Program-made: the position numbers and the translations under genes
Assembly: GCF_005871085.1 (NCBI RefSeq)
Contig: NZ_VAUP01000028.1
Coordinates: 372,001-436,000 of the forward strand
Origin: Xanthobacter autotrophicus
GTDB lineage: Bacteria > Pseudomonadota > Alphaproteobacteria > Rhizobiales > Xanthobacteraceae
Direction of reading: 5' to 3'
Length of the DNA: 64,000 bases
Notes under the pieces: generated by a model
Database searches by the model: none
Seen by the model: the letters and a program-made list of their open reading frames with translations, nothing else
What the model was told of the DNA's origin: nothing
In this document: piece after piece, positions 56,818-64,000 of the stretch
How positions within the stretch are numbered: position 1 is the first letter of the stretch
How the letters are laid out: every line of letters starts with the position of its first letter

Positions 56818-57075
56818 ATGACGACATTCAGGACACATGCGGTCCGACTCGCCCTTCTCGGGGCGGTGGCAGGCGCCGGGCTCATGGCGAGCGCCGGCAG
56901 CAGCGAGGCGGTGGTCTACTGCAAGACCGTCGGCTATCCGAAGGGCTGCGTCGCGCGTCCCACCGGGGCCGTGGTGGTGCGTCCGGCGCCCGCGGCTGGC
57001 GCCGTCGTGGTGGCCCCGCGCCGGGTGATCTACTGCACCCGTCCGGGCTATCCTCGCGGTTGCGTGGTGCGCTGA
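56818..57075 (+). CDS. Small secreted protein with two Cys-rich repeats
   Basis: 85 aa. Signal peptide residues 1-30 ending SAGSSEA. The mature part has two copies of a motif, VVYCKTVGYPKGCVARP and VIYCTRPGYPRGCVVR, separated by a Val/Pro/Ala linker of about 20 residues. Each copy has a Cys pair that could form a disulfide or bind a ligand. GGGAGG precedes the ATG. Proteins of this look occur in Rhizobiales without known function. It stands alone. Confidence 0.7.
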   Translation: MTTFRTHAVRLALLGAVAGAGLMASAGSSEAVVYCKTVGYPKGCVARPTGAVVVRPAPAAGAVVVAPRRVIYCTRPGYPRGCVVR

Positions 57076-57345
57076 GCGCAGCCTGTGCGGGCCGCCTCAC
57101 ACGGGGCGGCGGGCGTCGGCGCGGTTCGGCCTGCAACCGGGCCGAACCGTACCGCACGGAGATAAAGCGGTAGCAAGGTGACGCATGGCGCGTGTGCCTG
57201 TGACAAAAATGCTCTTCCTGTGAGGAAATGTTCAGTATTCCGGGCGTTTTCGATCGGTCGCGAATCCCTTTTCCCGAGGTGAAGTGTTAAGGAGCACCTA
57301 AGGCAAGGGGCGGGGCCTTGCCAGCAAACGCCGGAGAGATCAGGC

Positions 57346-58767
57346 ATGCTGGTATTGCGTACACATGTGGAAATCAGGAAGCGACCGGTCGCGGGGGCGA
57401 CGGGTCTGAGGCGCGCGATGGGGGCCCTTGCGGTGGGCGCCCTGGCCATCGGCACCGTGACGCTGAGCGATGCACCGGGCATCGGCGTGCAGCAGGCGCT
57501 CGCGCAGCAGACGGCGGTCGCCAATGCGGATCCCGAATTCAACACCCTGTTCCAGCAGTCGCTGAAGCGCCCGTCGGACGTGGAACTCGCCTTCCGGCTG
57601 GCGCGTCGCGCCATCGAGGTGGGCGACTATGAGGCCGCCATCGGCGTCTACGAGCGCATCCTCTTCTACAACCCCAATCTGGTGCGGGTGAAGCTGGAAC
57701 TGGCGCGCCTCTATTACCGGCTCGGCGCCTACGAATCCGCCCGCGCCTATTTCGAGCCCATCGCTGAGGCCCCGGTGCTGACCAGCGCCGAGCGGGACAA
57801 TATCGCCGCCTATCTGGTGGAGATTTCCCGGCGGCTCGATCCCAACCAGATCACCGTCTATGCCCAGGTGGGCGTGCGCTACCAGTCCAACGCCAATTAC
57901 GGGCCTTCGAGCCGCCTGGTGCTCGGGCAGGACCTCACCGCCCTGCTGCCGCCCGGCGCCACCAAGCAGGCGGACGGCAACGCCTTCGCACTCGCCACCG
58001 TCCGCCACGTCTATGACTTCGGCAACCAGCGCGGCGATGTCTGGGAAAGCAACGCGAACCTTTATTATTCCCAGCAATTCCAGCTGGAGAACCTCAATCT
58101 CGGCTATGCCGAATTCAACACCGGCCCGCGCTTCGCCCTGCTGCCGGACCAACTGCCCGGCTCTTCCATCCGCGCCTATGTGATTGCCGGTGGCATCGCG
58201 CTGGGCGGCGACAGCTATCTGGGCACCTATGGCGCGGGCGTGTCGCTCTATGCGCCGTTCAGCATGTATTTCGCCGTCGAGCCGTTCGCCGAGGTGCGCC
58301 AGCGCGAGTACCAGAACTCGCGGGACTATCCCACGGCCAGCCTGCAGAGCGGCGACATGTGGACGCTCGGCGCCAATCTGTCGGGCCGGATTACGGACGC
58401 CTCCGGCTGGCGCGCGCGCCTTGCCTACAACAATGCCAGCGGCGACCTGCCCTGGTATTCCTACGATAATTTCGCCTTCGACCTCGCCGCGCCGGTGGAG
58501 TTCCAGGGCCTGTGGGGCGTGCGGCGGTGGGTGGCGATCCCGAGCGTCGGCTATTCGCGCTACAGCTATGATGCGCCGAACCCGTTCATCAACAGCTTCA
58601 TCACCCAGGTGGACAACCAGTATCGCGTGGGCCTCGCCCTCGACGTGCCGGTCCATGAACAGTGGGGCCTGCTGACGCAGGTCCAGTACAGCTGGTCGCA
58701 GTCGACGCTGCCGAACTACGGGTTCGACAATTTCAGCGTCACCGTCGGCCCGAACGTCCGGTTCTGA
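57346..58767 (+). CDS. Outer-membrane protein with TPR domain and C-terminal beta-barrel (Slam/DUF560-like)
   Basis: 473 aa. Signal peptide with the hydrophobic region MGALAVGALAIGTVTLS. A TPR-like helical domain (about residues 70-170: ELAFRLARRAIEVGDYEAAI and LVRVKLELARLYYRLGAYES) is followed by a beta-rich half (about 180-473) of alternating aromatic and polar strands ending VTVGPNVRF with a C-terminal Phe, the outer-membrane barrel signature. This plan matches surface lipoprotein assembly modulators, which move partner proteins across the outer membrane. The next gene, 12 bases downstream, encodes a secreted FecR-domain protein, a likely partner. Confidence 0.75.
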   Translation: MLVLRTHVEIRKRPVAGATGLRRAMGALAVGALAIGTVTLSDAPGIGVQQALAQQTAVANADPEFNTLFQQSLKRPSDVELAFRLARRAIEVGDYEAAIGVYERILFYNPNLVRVKLELARLYYRLGAYESARAYFEPIAEAPVLTSAERDNIAAYLVEISRRLDPNQITVYAQVGVRYQSNANYGPSSRLVLGQDLTALLPPGATKQADGNAFALATVRHVYDFGNQRGDVWESNANLYYSQQFQLENLNLGYAEFNTGPRFALLPDQLPGSSIRAYVIAGGIALGGDSYLGTYGAGVSLYAPFSMYFAVEPFAEVRQREYQNSRDYPTASLQSGDMWTLGANLSGRITDASGWRARLAYNNASGDLPWYSYDNFAFDLAAPVEFQGLWGVRRWVAIPSVGYSRYSYDAPNPFINSFITQVDNQYRVGLALDVPVHEQWGLLTQVQYSWSQSTLPNYGFDNFSVTVGPNVRF

Positions 58768-58779
58768 GGAGCGCCGCAC

Positions 58780-59781
58780 ATGCCCATCAGCACCCCTGCG
58801 CGGCTTCTGGCGTCCGTCGCCTCCCTCGCCCTCATCGCCGCCACCGGCCCGGCGCTCGCCCAGAGCCCGTCGGTGGGCACCGCCGCCGCGGTCAACCCGC
58901 GCTCCACCGGCTCGGGAACGCGCACGCTGGAGCTTGGCTCCAACATCGTCCATCGCGAGCGCATCGAGACCAGCAGCACCGGCAGCGTCCAGGTCCTGTT
59001 CGTGGACAAGACCACCCTGAACATCGGCCCCAATTCCAACCTGCTGATCGACGAATTCGTCTACGATCCCAACGCCAAGAAGGGGTCCATGGCCATTTCC
59101 CTCACCAAGGGCGCCGTGCGCTTCGTGGGCGGCAATGCCAGCCATTCGGACGGGGCGGAGGTGAAGACCCCAGTGGCCACCATCGGCATTCGTGGCGGCG
59201 TCGCAGCGATCCTCCATCGCGATGGCGAGACCCAGGCCATCCTGCAGTTCGGCACGCTGACCATCGTCGGGCCCTCGGGTGAGACGGTGGTGGTGCGCCG
59301 GCCCGGCTTCATGGTCACGGTCAACCGCGCCGGCATTACCGGGCCGACCCGGGTGCCGCAGGGCCAGATCGACGGCATCATCGCCCAGACCCGCAGCCGC
59401 ACTGGCCAGAACGGCGGCCGGCCCGAACCGACGCCGGACGTGACCGGCCTCGACCGCGGCTCCAGCCATCCCTGCTCCATCCCGGTGCAGGGCCAGACCA
59501 CCATGGATCTCGCCGCCGCTTCCTGCCGCTTCGTGAACACCGACCTTCAGGGCGAGGCGGACCTTATCGCCCAGCAGGCGGCGCAGCAGAACCAGGCGAA
59601 CGTACTGGTGCCTCTCGTTCCGCAGACGCCGTGCCCGCCTTACAGCTACAATTGCGGCGGTGGCGGTGGTGGCGGTTATTTCGCGGTGGCACCGGTGGTT
59701 CCGCAGCTGCCACAGGGCAATCCTGGCGGTGTGGCCGGTATGGGCGGCTTTGGCCGTCCGCGTCCCGGCAGCAACTTCTGA
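58780..59781 (+). CDS. Secreted FecR-domain protein with Gly-rich tail
   Basis: 333 aa. Signal peptide MPISTPARLLASVASLALIA, cut near ALAQS. The FecR domain (about residues 45-175) is a beta-helical fold: SNIVHRERIETSSTGSVQVL, FVDKTTLNIGPNSNLLIDEF and EVKTPVATIGIRGG. Such domains are found in surface or periplasmic proteins far from FecR itself, often next to CHASE2 cyclases or beta-barrels in alphaproteobacteria. The C-terminal part is low-complexity with YNCGGGGGGGYF and a Pro/Gly-rich end. It has no membrane helix and is coexpressed with the barrel protein. Confidence 0.8.
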   Translation: MPISTPARLLASVASLALIAATGPALAQSPSVGTAAAVNPRSTGSGTRTLELGSNIVHRERIETSSTGSVQVLFVDKTTLNIGPNSNLLIDEFVYDPNAKKGSMAISLTKGAVRFVGGNASHSDGAEVKTPVATIGIRGGVAAILHRDGETQAILQFGTLTIVGPSGETVVVRRPGFMVTVNRAGITGPTRVPQGQIDGIIAQTRSRTGQNGGRPEPTPDVTGLDRGSSHPCSIPVQGQTTMDLAAASCRFVNTDLQGEADLIAQQAAQQNQANVLVPLVPQTPCPPYSYNCGGGGGGGYFAVAPVVPQLPQGNPGGVAGMGGFGRPRPGSNF

Positions 59782-59859
59782 GCTGGCGGCCCCGCGCCGC
59801 CGACCGTTCCTCGGTCCGGTGTGGGTCGACGGCCTGACGGAATCATCCAGACCGATAAT

Positions 59860-59884
59860 CCTCTCCCCCAAGCGGGGGAGGGGG
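59860..59884. terminator. Hairpin between the FecR-domain gene and the glycosyltransferase gene
   Basis: CTCTCCCCC / GCGGGGGAG-type stem, convergent position. It is closely similar to the hairpin at 29898-29921. Confidence 0.55.
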
Positions 59885-60016
59885 CGAGGGCGCACACGCT
59901 TAAACGCTCGCCGCAAACTTCCGCCGCCCGAACTCCGGCTTCGTTCCTCGCGTTGCTTGCACCGCGTCTGGGCGCGCCGTCCGAGCCCCGTGGCGACAGG
60001 CGCCGCCGGTCGGCTT

Positions 60017-61195
60017 TCAGAGCAGCGCGAGGCAACGCCGGGTCAGGACGTCGAGGGGGTCTTCCGCCAGCATCGCCCGGTGCATGCGCCCCGCGGCTGC
60101 GGCCATGAGAAGGGCATCCTCGTTCTCGTGCATGGACCGGATGGTCTCCACCGCGACCCGCACCCTGGGGTCGAACAGCGGCAGGTTGAGGCTGAGGCCG
60201 GCGGCGGCGAGGCACTCGCCGTTCAGGTAATGCTCGCCGTGGACGCAGAGCGTCACCTGGGGCACGCCGGCGAGGAGCGCCTCGGTGGCGATGCCTGCGC
60301 TGCCCTGGTGCAGCACCAGCCGGCTGCGGGCGAGAACCCCCGCGATGGGCACCGGCCGCGCGTGCACGCGCACGCCCGCCGTGCGCAGCGGCTCCATCAG
60401 GCCCGGCTCCGCGCCGGGAACATGGATCTCCAACTGCGGCCCGAGGGCGCGCAGGGCCTCCATCACATCGGGCCGGGCGGCAACCTGGGGGTGGAGATAG
60501 GCGAAGATGCTGCTCGCGTCAGGCTGTGCCGGCCCGATCGTTTCGCCGAGAATCGGCCCTTCCGCCTGCCGTTCCCGCAGATCGGCATAGGGATCGATCA
60601 GCGGGAAGGTGCGCACGAACACGTCGTCCCCCGCGAACAGCGCGCCGATCCGGTCCAGCGGCGCCATGCCCTCATCGGCGAGGGCGGCGTTGACGTTCGC
60701 CAGCAGGTCGCGGTCGTGGTGCATGGGCGGCGCGAAATCGTGGAGCGCCGGCATCGCCTCCAGATCCGAGGGCGGCAGGCAATAGGCGGTGCCGGCCTGC
60801 ATGATGGCGCAGCGCTCCCGCCCGGCCGGGGCGGCGAGGGGGGCGTAGTCGCACACCATCAGGTCGGGTTGCTCGGCATCGAGGATAACGCGCCAGCCCT
60901 TCACGGCCGTCCGCACGCTGGCGACATCGCGCATGCCGGCGCGCCCGAGGCTGTCGCACAAGGTGGCGGAAGCCGGCAAGGCGTCTTCCGGCCGCTGCAC
61001 CGGGGGCGGCCAGATCGGCGACTGGATCACCCGGATGCCGGCCTCGACGAGGGGCGCTGACAATTGCGGATAGCGCGCCGCCGCCACCACTTCGTGGCCC
61101 GCGGCCATGAGCCGGTGGCCGAGGCGCGCAAGCTGCGTCGTGTGGCCGAAGCCGGCGCCCTGCTCCCACGCCATCAGCACGCGCTTTGCCCGCAT
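60017..61195 (-). CDS. Glycosyltransferase, GT1/MGT-like
   Basis: 392 aa. N-terminal part RVLMAWEQGAGFGHTTQLAR followed by LGHRLMAAGHEVVAAARYPQ resembles UDP-glycosyltransferases such as macrolide or rhamnosyltransferases. The C-terminal donor motif LVLHQGSAGIATEALLAGVP and QVTLCVHGEHYLNGECLAAA correspond to the GT1 HxGxxG region and the acidic sugar contact. No signal peptide. The acceptor is unknown. It is distinct from crtX. ATG 61193-61195 chosen; a 28-codon extension upstream is Pro/Arg-rich. Divergent from the ABC operon. Confidence 0.75.
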   Translation of the reverse strand: MRAKRVLMAWEQGAGFGHTTQLARLGHRLMAAGHEVVAAARYPQLSAPLVEAGIRVIQSPIWPPPVQRPEDALPASATLCDSLGRAGMRDVASVRTAVKGWRVILDAEQPDLMVCDYAPLAAPAGRERCAIMQAGTAYCLPPSDLEAMPALHDFAPPMHHDRDLLANVNAALADEGMAPLDRIGALFAGDDVFVRTFPLIDPYADLRERQAEGPILGETIGPAQPDASSIFAYLHPQVAARPDVMEALRALGPQLEIHVPGAEPGLMEPLRTAGVRVHARPVPIAGVLARSRLVLHQGSAGIATEALLAGVPQVTLCVHGEHYLNGECLAAAGLSLNLPLFDPRVRVAVETIRSMHENEDALLMAAAAGRMHRAMLAEDPLDVLTRRCLALL

Positions 61196-61546
61196 GGTCG
61201 GTGGCCTCCCCGCCCGCTCCTTCCGGATCTCCGCCGTCCGGGATGGAGGAGGCGGGGCCACTTGTCCAGCGTGCCGCAATGCGCAGGATCATTGCGCAGC
61301 ACGGCGACAGGATGCTCAATGCATGGGCACGCCGGGTCCTTGGCCCGCAGGCCGGTCCGCCGACCTTCCGCGAGGCGAGCCCGCCGGTGCGGGGCGGGGC
61401 TGTCGCGCGGCGGTTCGGCGGGTTCTTGGCACGCGGGTTGCTGCTCCGGCGGCAGGCTTGCGGGACAGGCCGCATCGCCCGGGGCGGGCGCGGTGGAAAA
61501 GGTGCCGACAACGCCACAGGACCGGGATCCCCGGGAGGAGCCTTGC
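61196..61546. other. Divergent intergenic region with a small inverted repeat
   Basis: 351 bases. CGCAATG (61275-61281) and CATTGCG (61290-61296) form a perfect dyad with an 8-base centre, a possible operator. No gene supported. Confidence 0.4.
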
Positions 61547-62554
61547 ATGACGCCGTTGCGTACTCTTCTGGCCGCCGCGCTCACCCTTCTGGTGGTGGCG
61601 CCGGCCGTGGCCGAGACCGACGTGAAATTCGCCCTCGACTGGAAGTTCGAGGGGCCGTCCGCACCCTATTTCGTGGCGCTGGACAAGGGCTACTACAAGG
61701 CTGAGGGCCTCAACGTCACCATCGATTCGGGGCCGGGCTCGGTGGCCGGCATCGCGCGGGTGGCGGCGGGCACCTATCCCATCGGCTTCTTCGATATCAA
61801 CTCGCTGATGAAGTTCCGCGACCAGAATCCGGACAAGGCCGTGAAGGCCGTGCTCATGGTCTATGACGAGCCGCCCTTCTCCATCGTCACCCTCAAGAAG
61901 ACCGGCATCGCCAAGCCCAAGGACCTGGAAGGCAAGACCCTGGGCGCCCCCGCGCCCGACGGCGCCTTCGCCCAGTGGAAGGCCTTCGTGAAGGAGAATG
62001 GCATCGACGCCGACAAGGTGAAGATCGAGAATGTGGGCTTCCCGGTGCGCGAGCCCATGCTGGCGGCAGGACAGGTGGACGCCATCACCGGCTTCTCCTT
62101 CTCCTCGTTCTTCAACCTGCGGCAGAAGGGCGTTCCCGCCGAGGACATCGTGGTGCTGCTCATGTCCAAGTACGGGCTGGTGCTCTACGGCAACGCCATC
62201 ATGGTGAACCCCGACTATGCCAAGGCCCATCCCGAGGTGGTGAAGGGCTTCGTGAGGGCTACCATCAAGGGCATCATCGAGACCGCCCGCGATCCCAAGG
62301 CCGCCATCGCCTCGGTGATGAAGCGCAACGAGACGGCGGACGAGGCCATCGAGCTGGCGCGCCTGGAAATGGCCCTGCGCGACAACATCGTCACCGCCTG
62401 GGTGAAAGCCAACGGCGTGGGCGACGTGGATCCGGCGCGGCTCGCCAAATCCATCGACCAGGTGGCCATCACCTATGATTTCAAGGCCAAGCCCACGGCA
62501 TCGGACATCTTCACCGGCGAATACCTGCCGCCGGTGGCGGACCGCAAGCTGTAG
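61547..62554 (+). CDS. ABC transporter substrate-binding protein, NMT1/THI5-like
   Basis: 335 aa periplasmic binding protein. Signal peptide MTPLRTLLAAALTLLVVAPA cut after AVAE. The NMT1/THI5 fold starts VKFALDWKFEGPSAPYFVAL and DKGYYKAEGLNVTIDSGPGS. PKDLEGKTLGAPAPDGAFAQ is the conserved second lobe entry. The family binds pyrimidines (thiamine precursors), sulfonates or nitrate; the particular ligand is not clear, although the DWxxxxxHA-type start of ThiY is only partly matched. GGGAGGAG precedes the ATG. It heads an operon with a GST and the ATPase. Confidence 0.88.
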   Translation: MTPLRTLLAAALTLLVVAPAVAETDVKFALDWKFEGPSAPYFVALDKGYYKAEGLNVTIDSGPGSVAGIARVAAGTYPIGFFDINSLMKFRDQNPDKAVKAVLMVYDEPPFSIVTLKKTGIAKPKDLEGKTLGAPAPDGAFAQWKAFVKENGIDADKVKIENVGFPVREPMLAAGQVDAITGFSFSSFFNLRQKGVPAEDIVVLLMSKYGLVLYGNAIMVNPDYAKAHPEVVKGFVRATIKGIIETARDPKAAIASVMKRNETADEAIELARLEMALRDNIVTAWVKANGVGDVDPARLAKSIDQVAITYDFKAKPTASDIFTGEYLPPVADRKL

Positions 62555-62588
62555 GCCTCAAGCTGTAGGGGGGCGATCGGGATCGGCG

Positions 62589-63215
62589 ATGCGCATCTAC
62601 GGGATGAACGGGTCGGGCAATTGCTGGAAGGCGGCGCAGATTCTCAGCCTCACCGGGCACGCCTTCGAGTGGGTGGAGACTGTGAGCGGCGCCGCCGGCA
62701 CCCGCTCGCCGGACTTCCTCGCTCTCAATCCCATCGGCAAGGTTCCCGTCGTGGTGCTCGATGACGGGACGGCGCTGCGGGAAAGCAACGCCATTCTGCT
62801 GCACTTCGCCGAAGGCACGCCGTGGCTGCCGCAGTCCGGCCTTCGCCGCACCCGCGTGCACGAGTGGCTGTTCTTCGAGCAATACAGCCACGAGCCCTAT
62901 ATCGCGGTGGCGCGCTATCTGAAATCGTGGCTGCGGCAGCCCCATCTTCACGAGGCGCGGCTGGCCGACTGCGCCACCCGCGGCGCCGCCGCGCTCGATG
63001 TCATGGAGCAGCACCTTGCGGGCCAGCCATGGCTCGCGGGGGAGGGGGCGACCATCGCCGACCTTGCCCTGTTCGCCTACACCCATCGCGCCGAGGAAGC
63101 GGACTTCGACCTCGCACGGTGGCCGGCGGTGCTCGCCTGGGTGGAGCGGGTGGCCGCGTTGCCGGGCATAAGTGTCATCCCGCCGCTCGCCGAGATCCTG
63201 CCCCGCGCCAGTTGA
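62589..63215 (+). CDS. Glutathione S-transferase family protein
   Basis: 208 aa canonical cytosolic GST. Thioredoxin-like domain: MRIYGMNGSGNCWKAAQILS, the cis-Pro in NPIGKVPVVVLDDG and RESNAILLHFAEGTPWLP. C-terminal helical domain (about residues 85-208) with LAGEGATIADLALFAYTHRA, the N-capping box motif. It lies 34 bases after the binding protein and 43 before the ATPase, so all three are probably cotranscribed; a GST within an importer operon hints that the imported molecule is conjugated or detoxified. Confidence 0.87.
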   Translation: MRIYGMNGSGNCWKAAQILSLTGHAFEWVETVSGAAGTRSPDFLALNPIGKVPVVVLDDGTALRESNAILLHFAEGTPWLPQSGLRRTRVHEWLFFEQYSHEPYIAVARYLKSWLRQPHLHEARLADCATRGAAALDVMEQHLAGQPWLAGEGATIADLALFAYTHRAEEADFDLARWPAVLAWVERVAALPGISVIPPLAEILPRAS

Positions 63216-63258
63216 CGATGGCGGCTGTACAGGCCGCTCCAGATCCGAAAGGCCCGTC

Positions 63259-64000
63259 GTGATCGCCCTCGACAACGTGACCCTCACCTATCCCGGCCGA
63301 ACCGGTCCGGTGACGGCGCTGGCCGGCACCACGCTCCATGTGCGGCGGGGCGAGTTCGCCGCCGTGGTGGGGCCGTCCGGCTGCGGCAAGTCCACGCTCA
63401 TGAAGCTGGTGACGGGCCTCATCCGCCCCACCTCCGGCACTGTGGCGGTGGAGGGCAAGCCGGTGACCGGCCCGGTGAAGCTTGCCGGCATGGCGTTCCA
63501 GAACGCCAACCTGCTGCCGTGGCGCACCGTGCTCGCCAATGTGATGCTGCCGCTGGAGATCGTGCCGCCCTACCGCCAGCGCTTCTCGCGGGACAAGGCC
63601 GCGTTCCAGGACAAGGCCATGGCGCTGCTCAACGTGGTGGGCCTCGGCGCCTTCGCGGACCGGTTTCCGTGGGAGATGTCCGGCGGCATGCAGCAGCGCG
63701 CTTCCCTGTGCCGCGCGCTCATCCATGAGCCGGCGCTGCTGATGCTGGACGAGCCGTTCGCGGCGCTGGACGCCTTCACCCGCGAGGAATTGTGGTGCGT
63801 GCTGCGCGACCTCTGGCAGAAGCTCGGCTTCACGGTGATCCTGGTGACCCACGATCTGCGGGAGGCCGGCTTTCTGGCCGACACCATCCATGTGATGAGC
63901 GCGCGCCCCGGCCGCATCGTCGAGACCCGCGCCGTGGACTTCCCGAGGCCGCGGGACCTCGATGTCTGCTACACGTCGGACTTCACCCAGCTGGTGCACG
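63259..64000 (+). CDS. ABC transporter ATP-binding protein (SsuB/TauB/ThiZ type), cut by window end
   Basis: First 247 codons. Walker A VVGPSGCGKSTLMKLVTGL, Q-loop AFQNANLLPWRTVLANVMLP, ABC signature MSGGMQQRASLCRALIHEP, Walker B ALLMLDEPFAALDAFTREEL and the H-loop VILVTHDLREAGFLAD are all present. The NLLPWRTVLANV form of the Q-loop is typical of nitrate/sulfonate/taurine/pyrimidine importers, matching the NMT1-type binding protein upstream. GTG start chosen since the only in-frame upstream codons lack a start. The permease should follow beyond the window. Confidence 0.9.
   Translation, partial: MIALDNVTLTYPGRTGPVTALAGTTLHVRRGEFAAVVGPSGCGKSTLMKLVTGLIRPTSGTVAVEGKPVTGPVKLAGMAFQNANLLPWRTVLANVMLPLEIVPPYRQRFSRDKAAFQDKAMALLNVVGLGAFADRFPWEMSGGMQQRASLCRALIHEPALLMLDEPFAALDAFTREELWCVLRDLWQKLGFTVILVTHDLREAGFLADTIHVMSARPGRIVETRAVDFPRPRDLDVCYTSDFTQLVH

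Overview
The window comes from a high-GC alphaproteobacterium of the order Hyphomicrobiales (Rhizobiales). Xanthobacteraceae (Xanthobacter, Azorhizobium, Ancylobacter or Starkeya type) is the best guess. Supporting signs are the very large B12-dependent ribonucleotide reductase NrdJ, the tig-clpP-clpX-lon-hupB block followed by tRNA-Val and tRNA-Asp, glnBA next to a bifunctional NAD(P)H-hydrate repair enzyme, RNase E with a large acidic insertion in its S1 domain, an intergenic palindrome of a type known from Rhizobiales, and a yellow-pigment carotenoid operon. The genus is inferred, not proven.

Layout. 1-4.4 kb: sulfur metabolism (sseA start, cysK), DNA photolyase and an MHS-family transporter, all on the minus strand. 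5-12 kb: nrdJ behind a long, apparently structured leader, then a small unknown protein, a GST-like protein, a secreted glycoside hydrolase and a small secreted Cys-rich protein. 12.5-25 kb: an envelope and RNA block on the minus strand (prfB, a PAS-PAS-GAF-GGDEF-EAL protein, mrcA, rne) with amiC divergent from rne. 25-30 kb: carotenoid operon crtY-crtI-crtB-crtX, every junction a 4-base ATGA overlap. 30-34 kb: pabB-pabC-GNAT (folate) and azlCD (amino acid export). 34-39 kb: glnB-glnA with a sigma-54 promoter and a stack of tandem terminators, nnr, and a Tat-exported multicopper-oxidase-like protein that seems to lack copper ligands. 39.5-47.5 kb: tRNA-Leu, tig, clpP, clpX, lon (with a heat-shock-type promoter), hupB and tRNA-Val.

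47.9-53.65 kb is the most striking part. tRNA-Asp(GUC) is intact, and a 52-base copy of its 3' half (48/52 identical, from the anticodon stem past CCA) lies 5.7 kb downstream. Between the copies are an SdsA-type alkylsulfatase, a secreted protein just behind it, a DUF1254/DUF1214 protein and degraded sequence, but no integrase. This looks like a small decayed island integrated into tRNA-Asp. 53.8-56.5 kb: SGNH hydrolase and an MhqO/MhqD-like quinone detoxification pair with a perfect palindrome upstream. 57-60 kb: a TPR/beta-barrel outer-membrane protein followed 12 bases later by a FecR-domain secreted protein, a possible two-partner surface system. 60-64 kb: a glycosyltransferase and an ABC importer operon (binding protein, GST, ATPase cut by the window end).

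Most of the window is ordinary core genome. The accessory signals are the tRNA-Asp island, the TPR-barrel/FecR pair, the diguanylate cyclase/phosphodiesterase between mrcA and prfB, and several unexplained inverted repeats.
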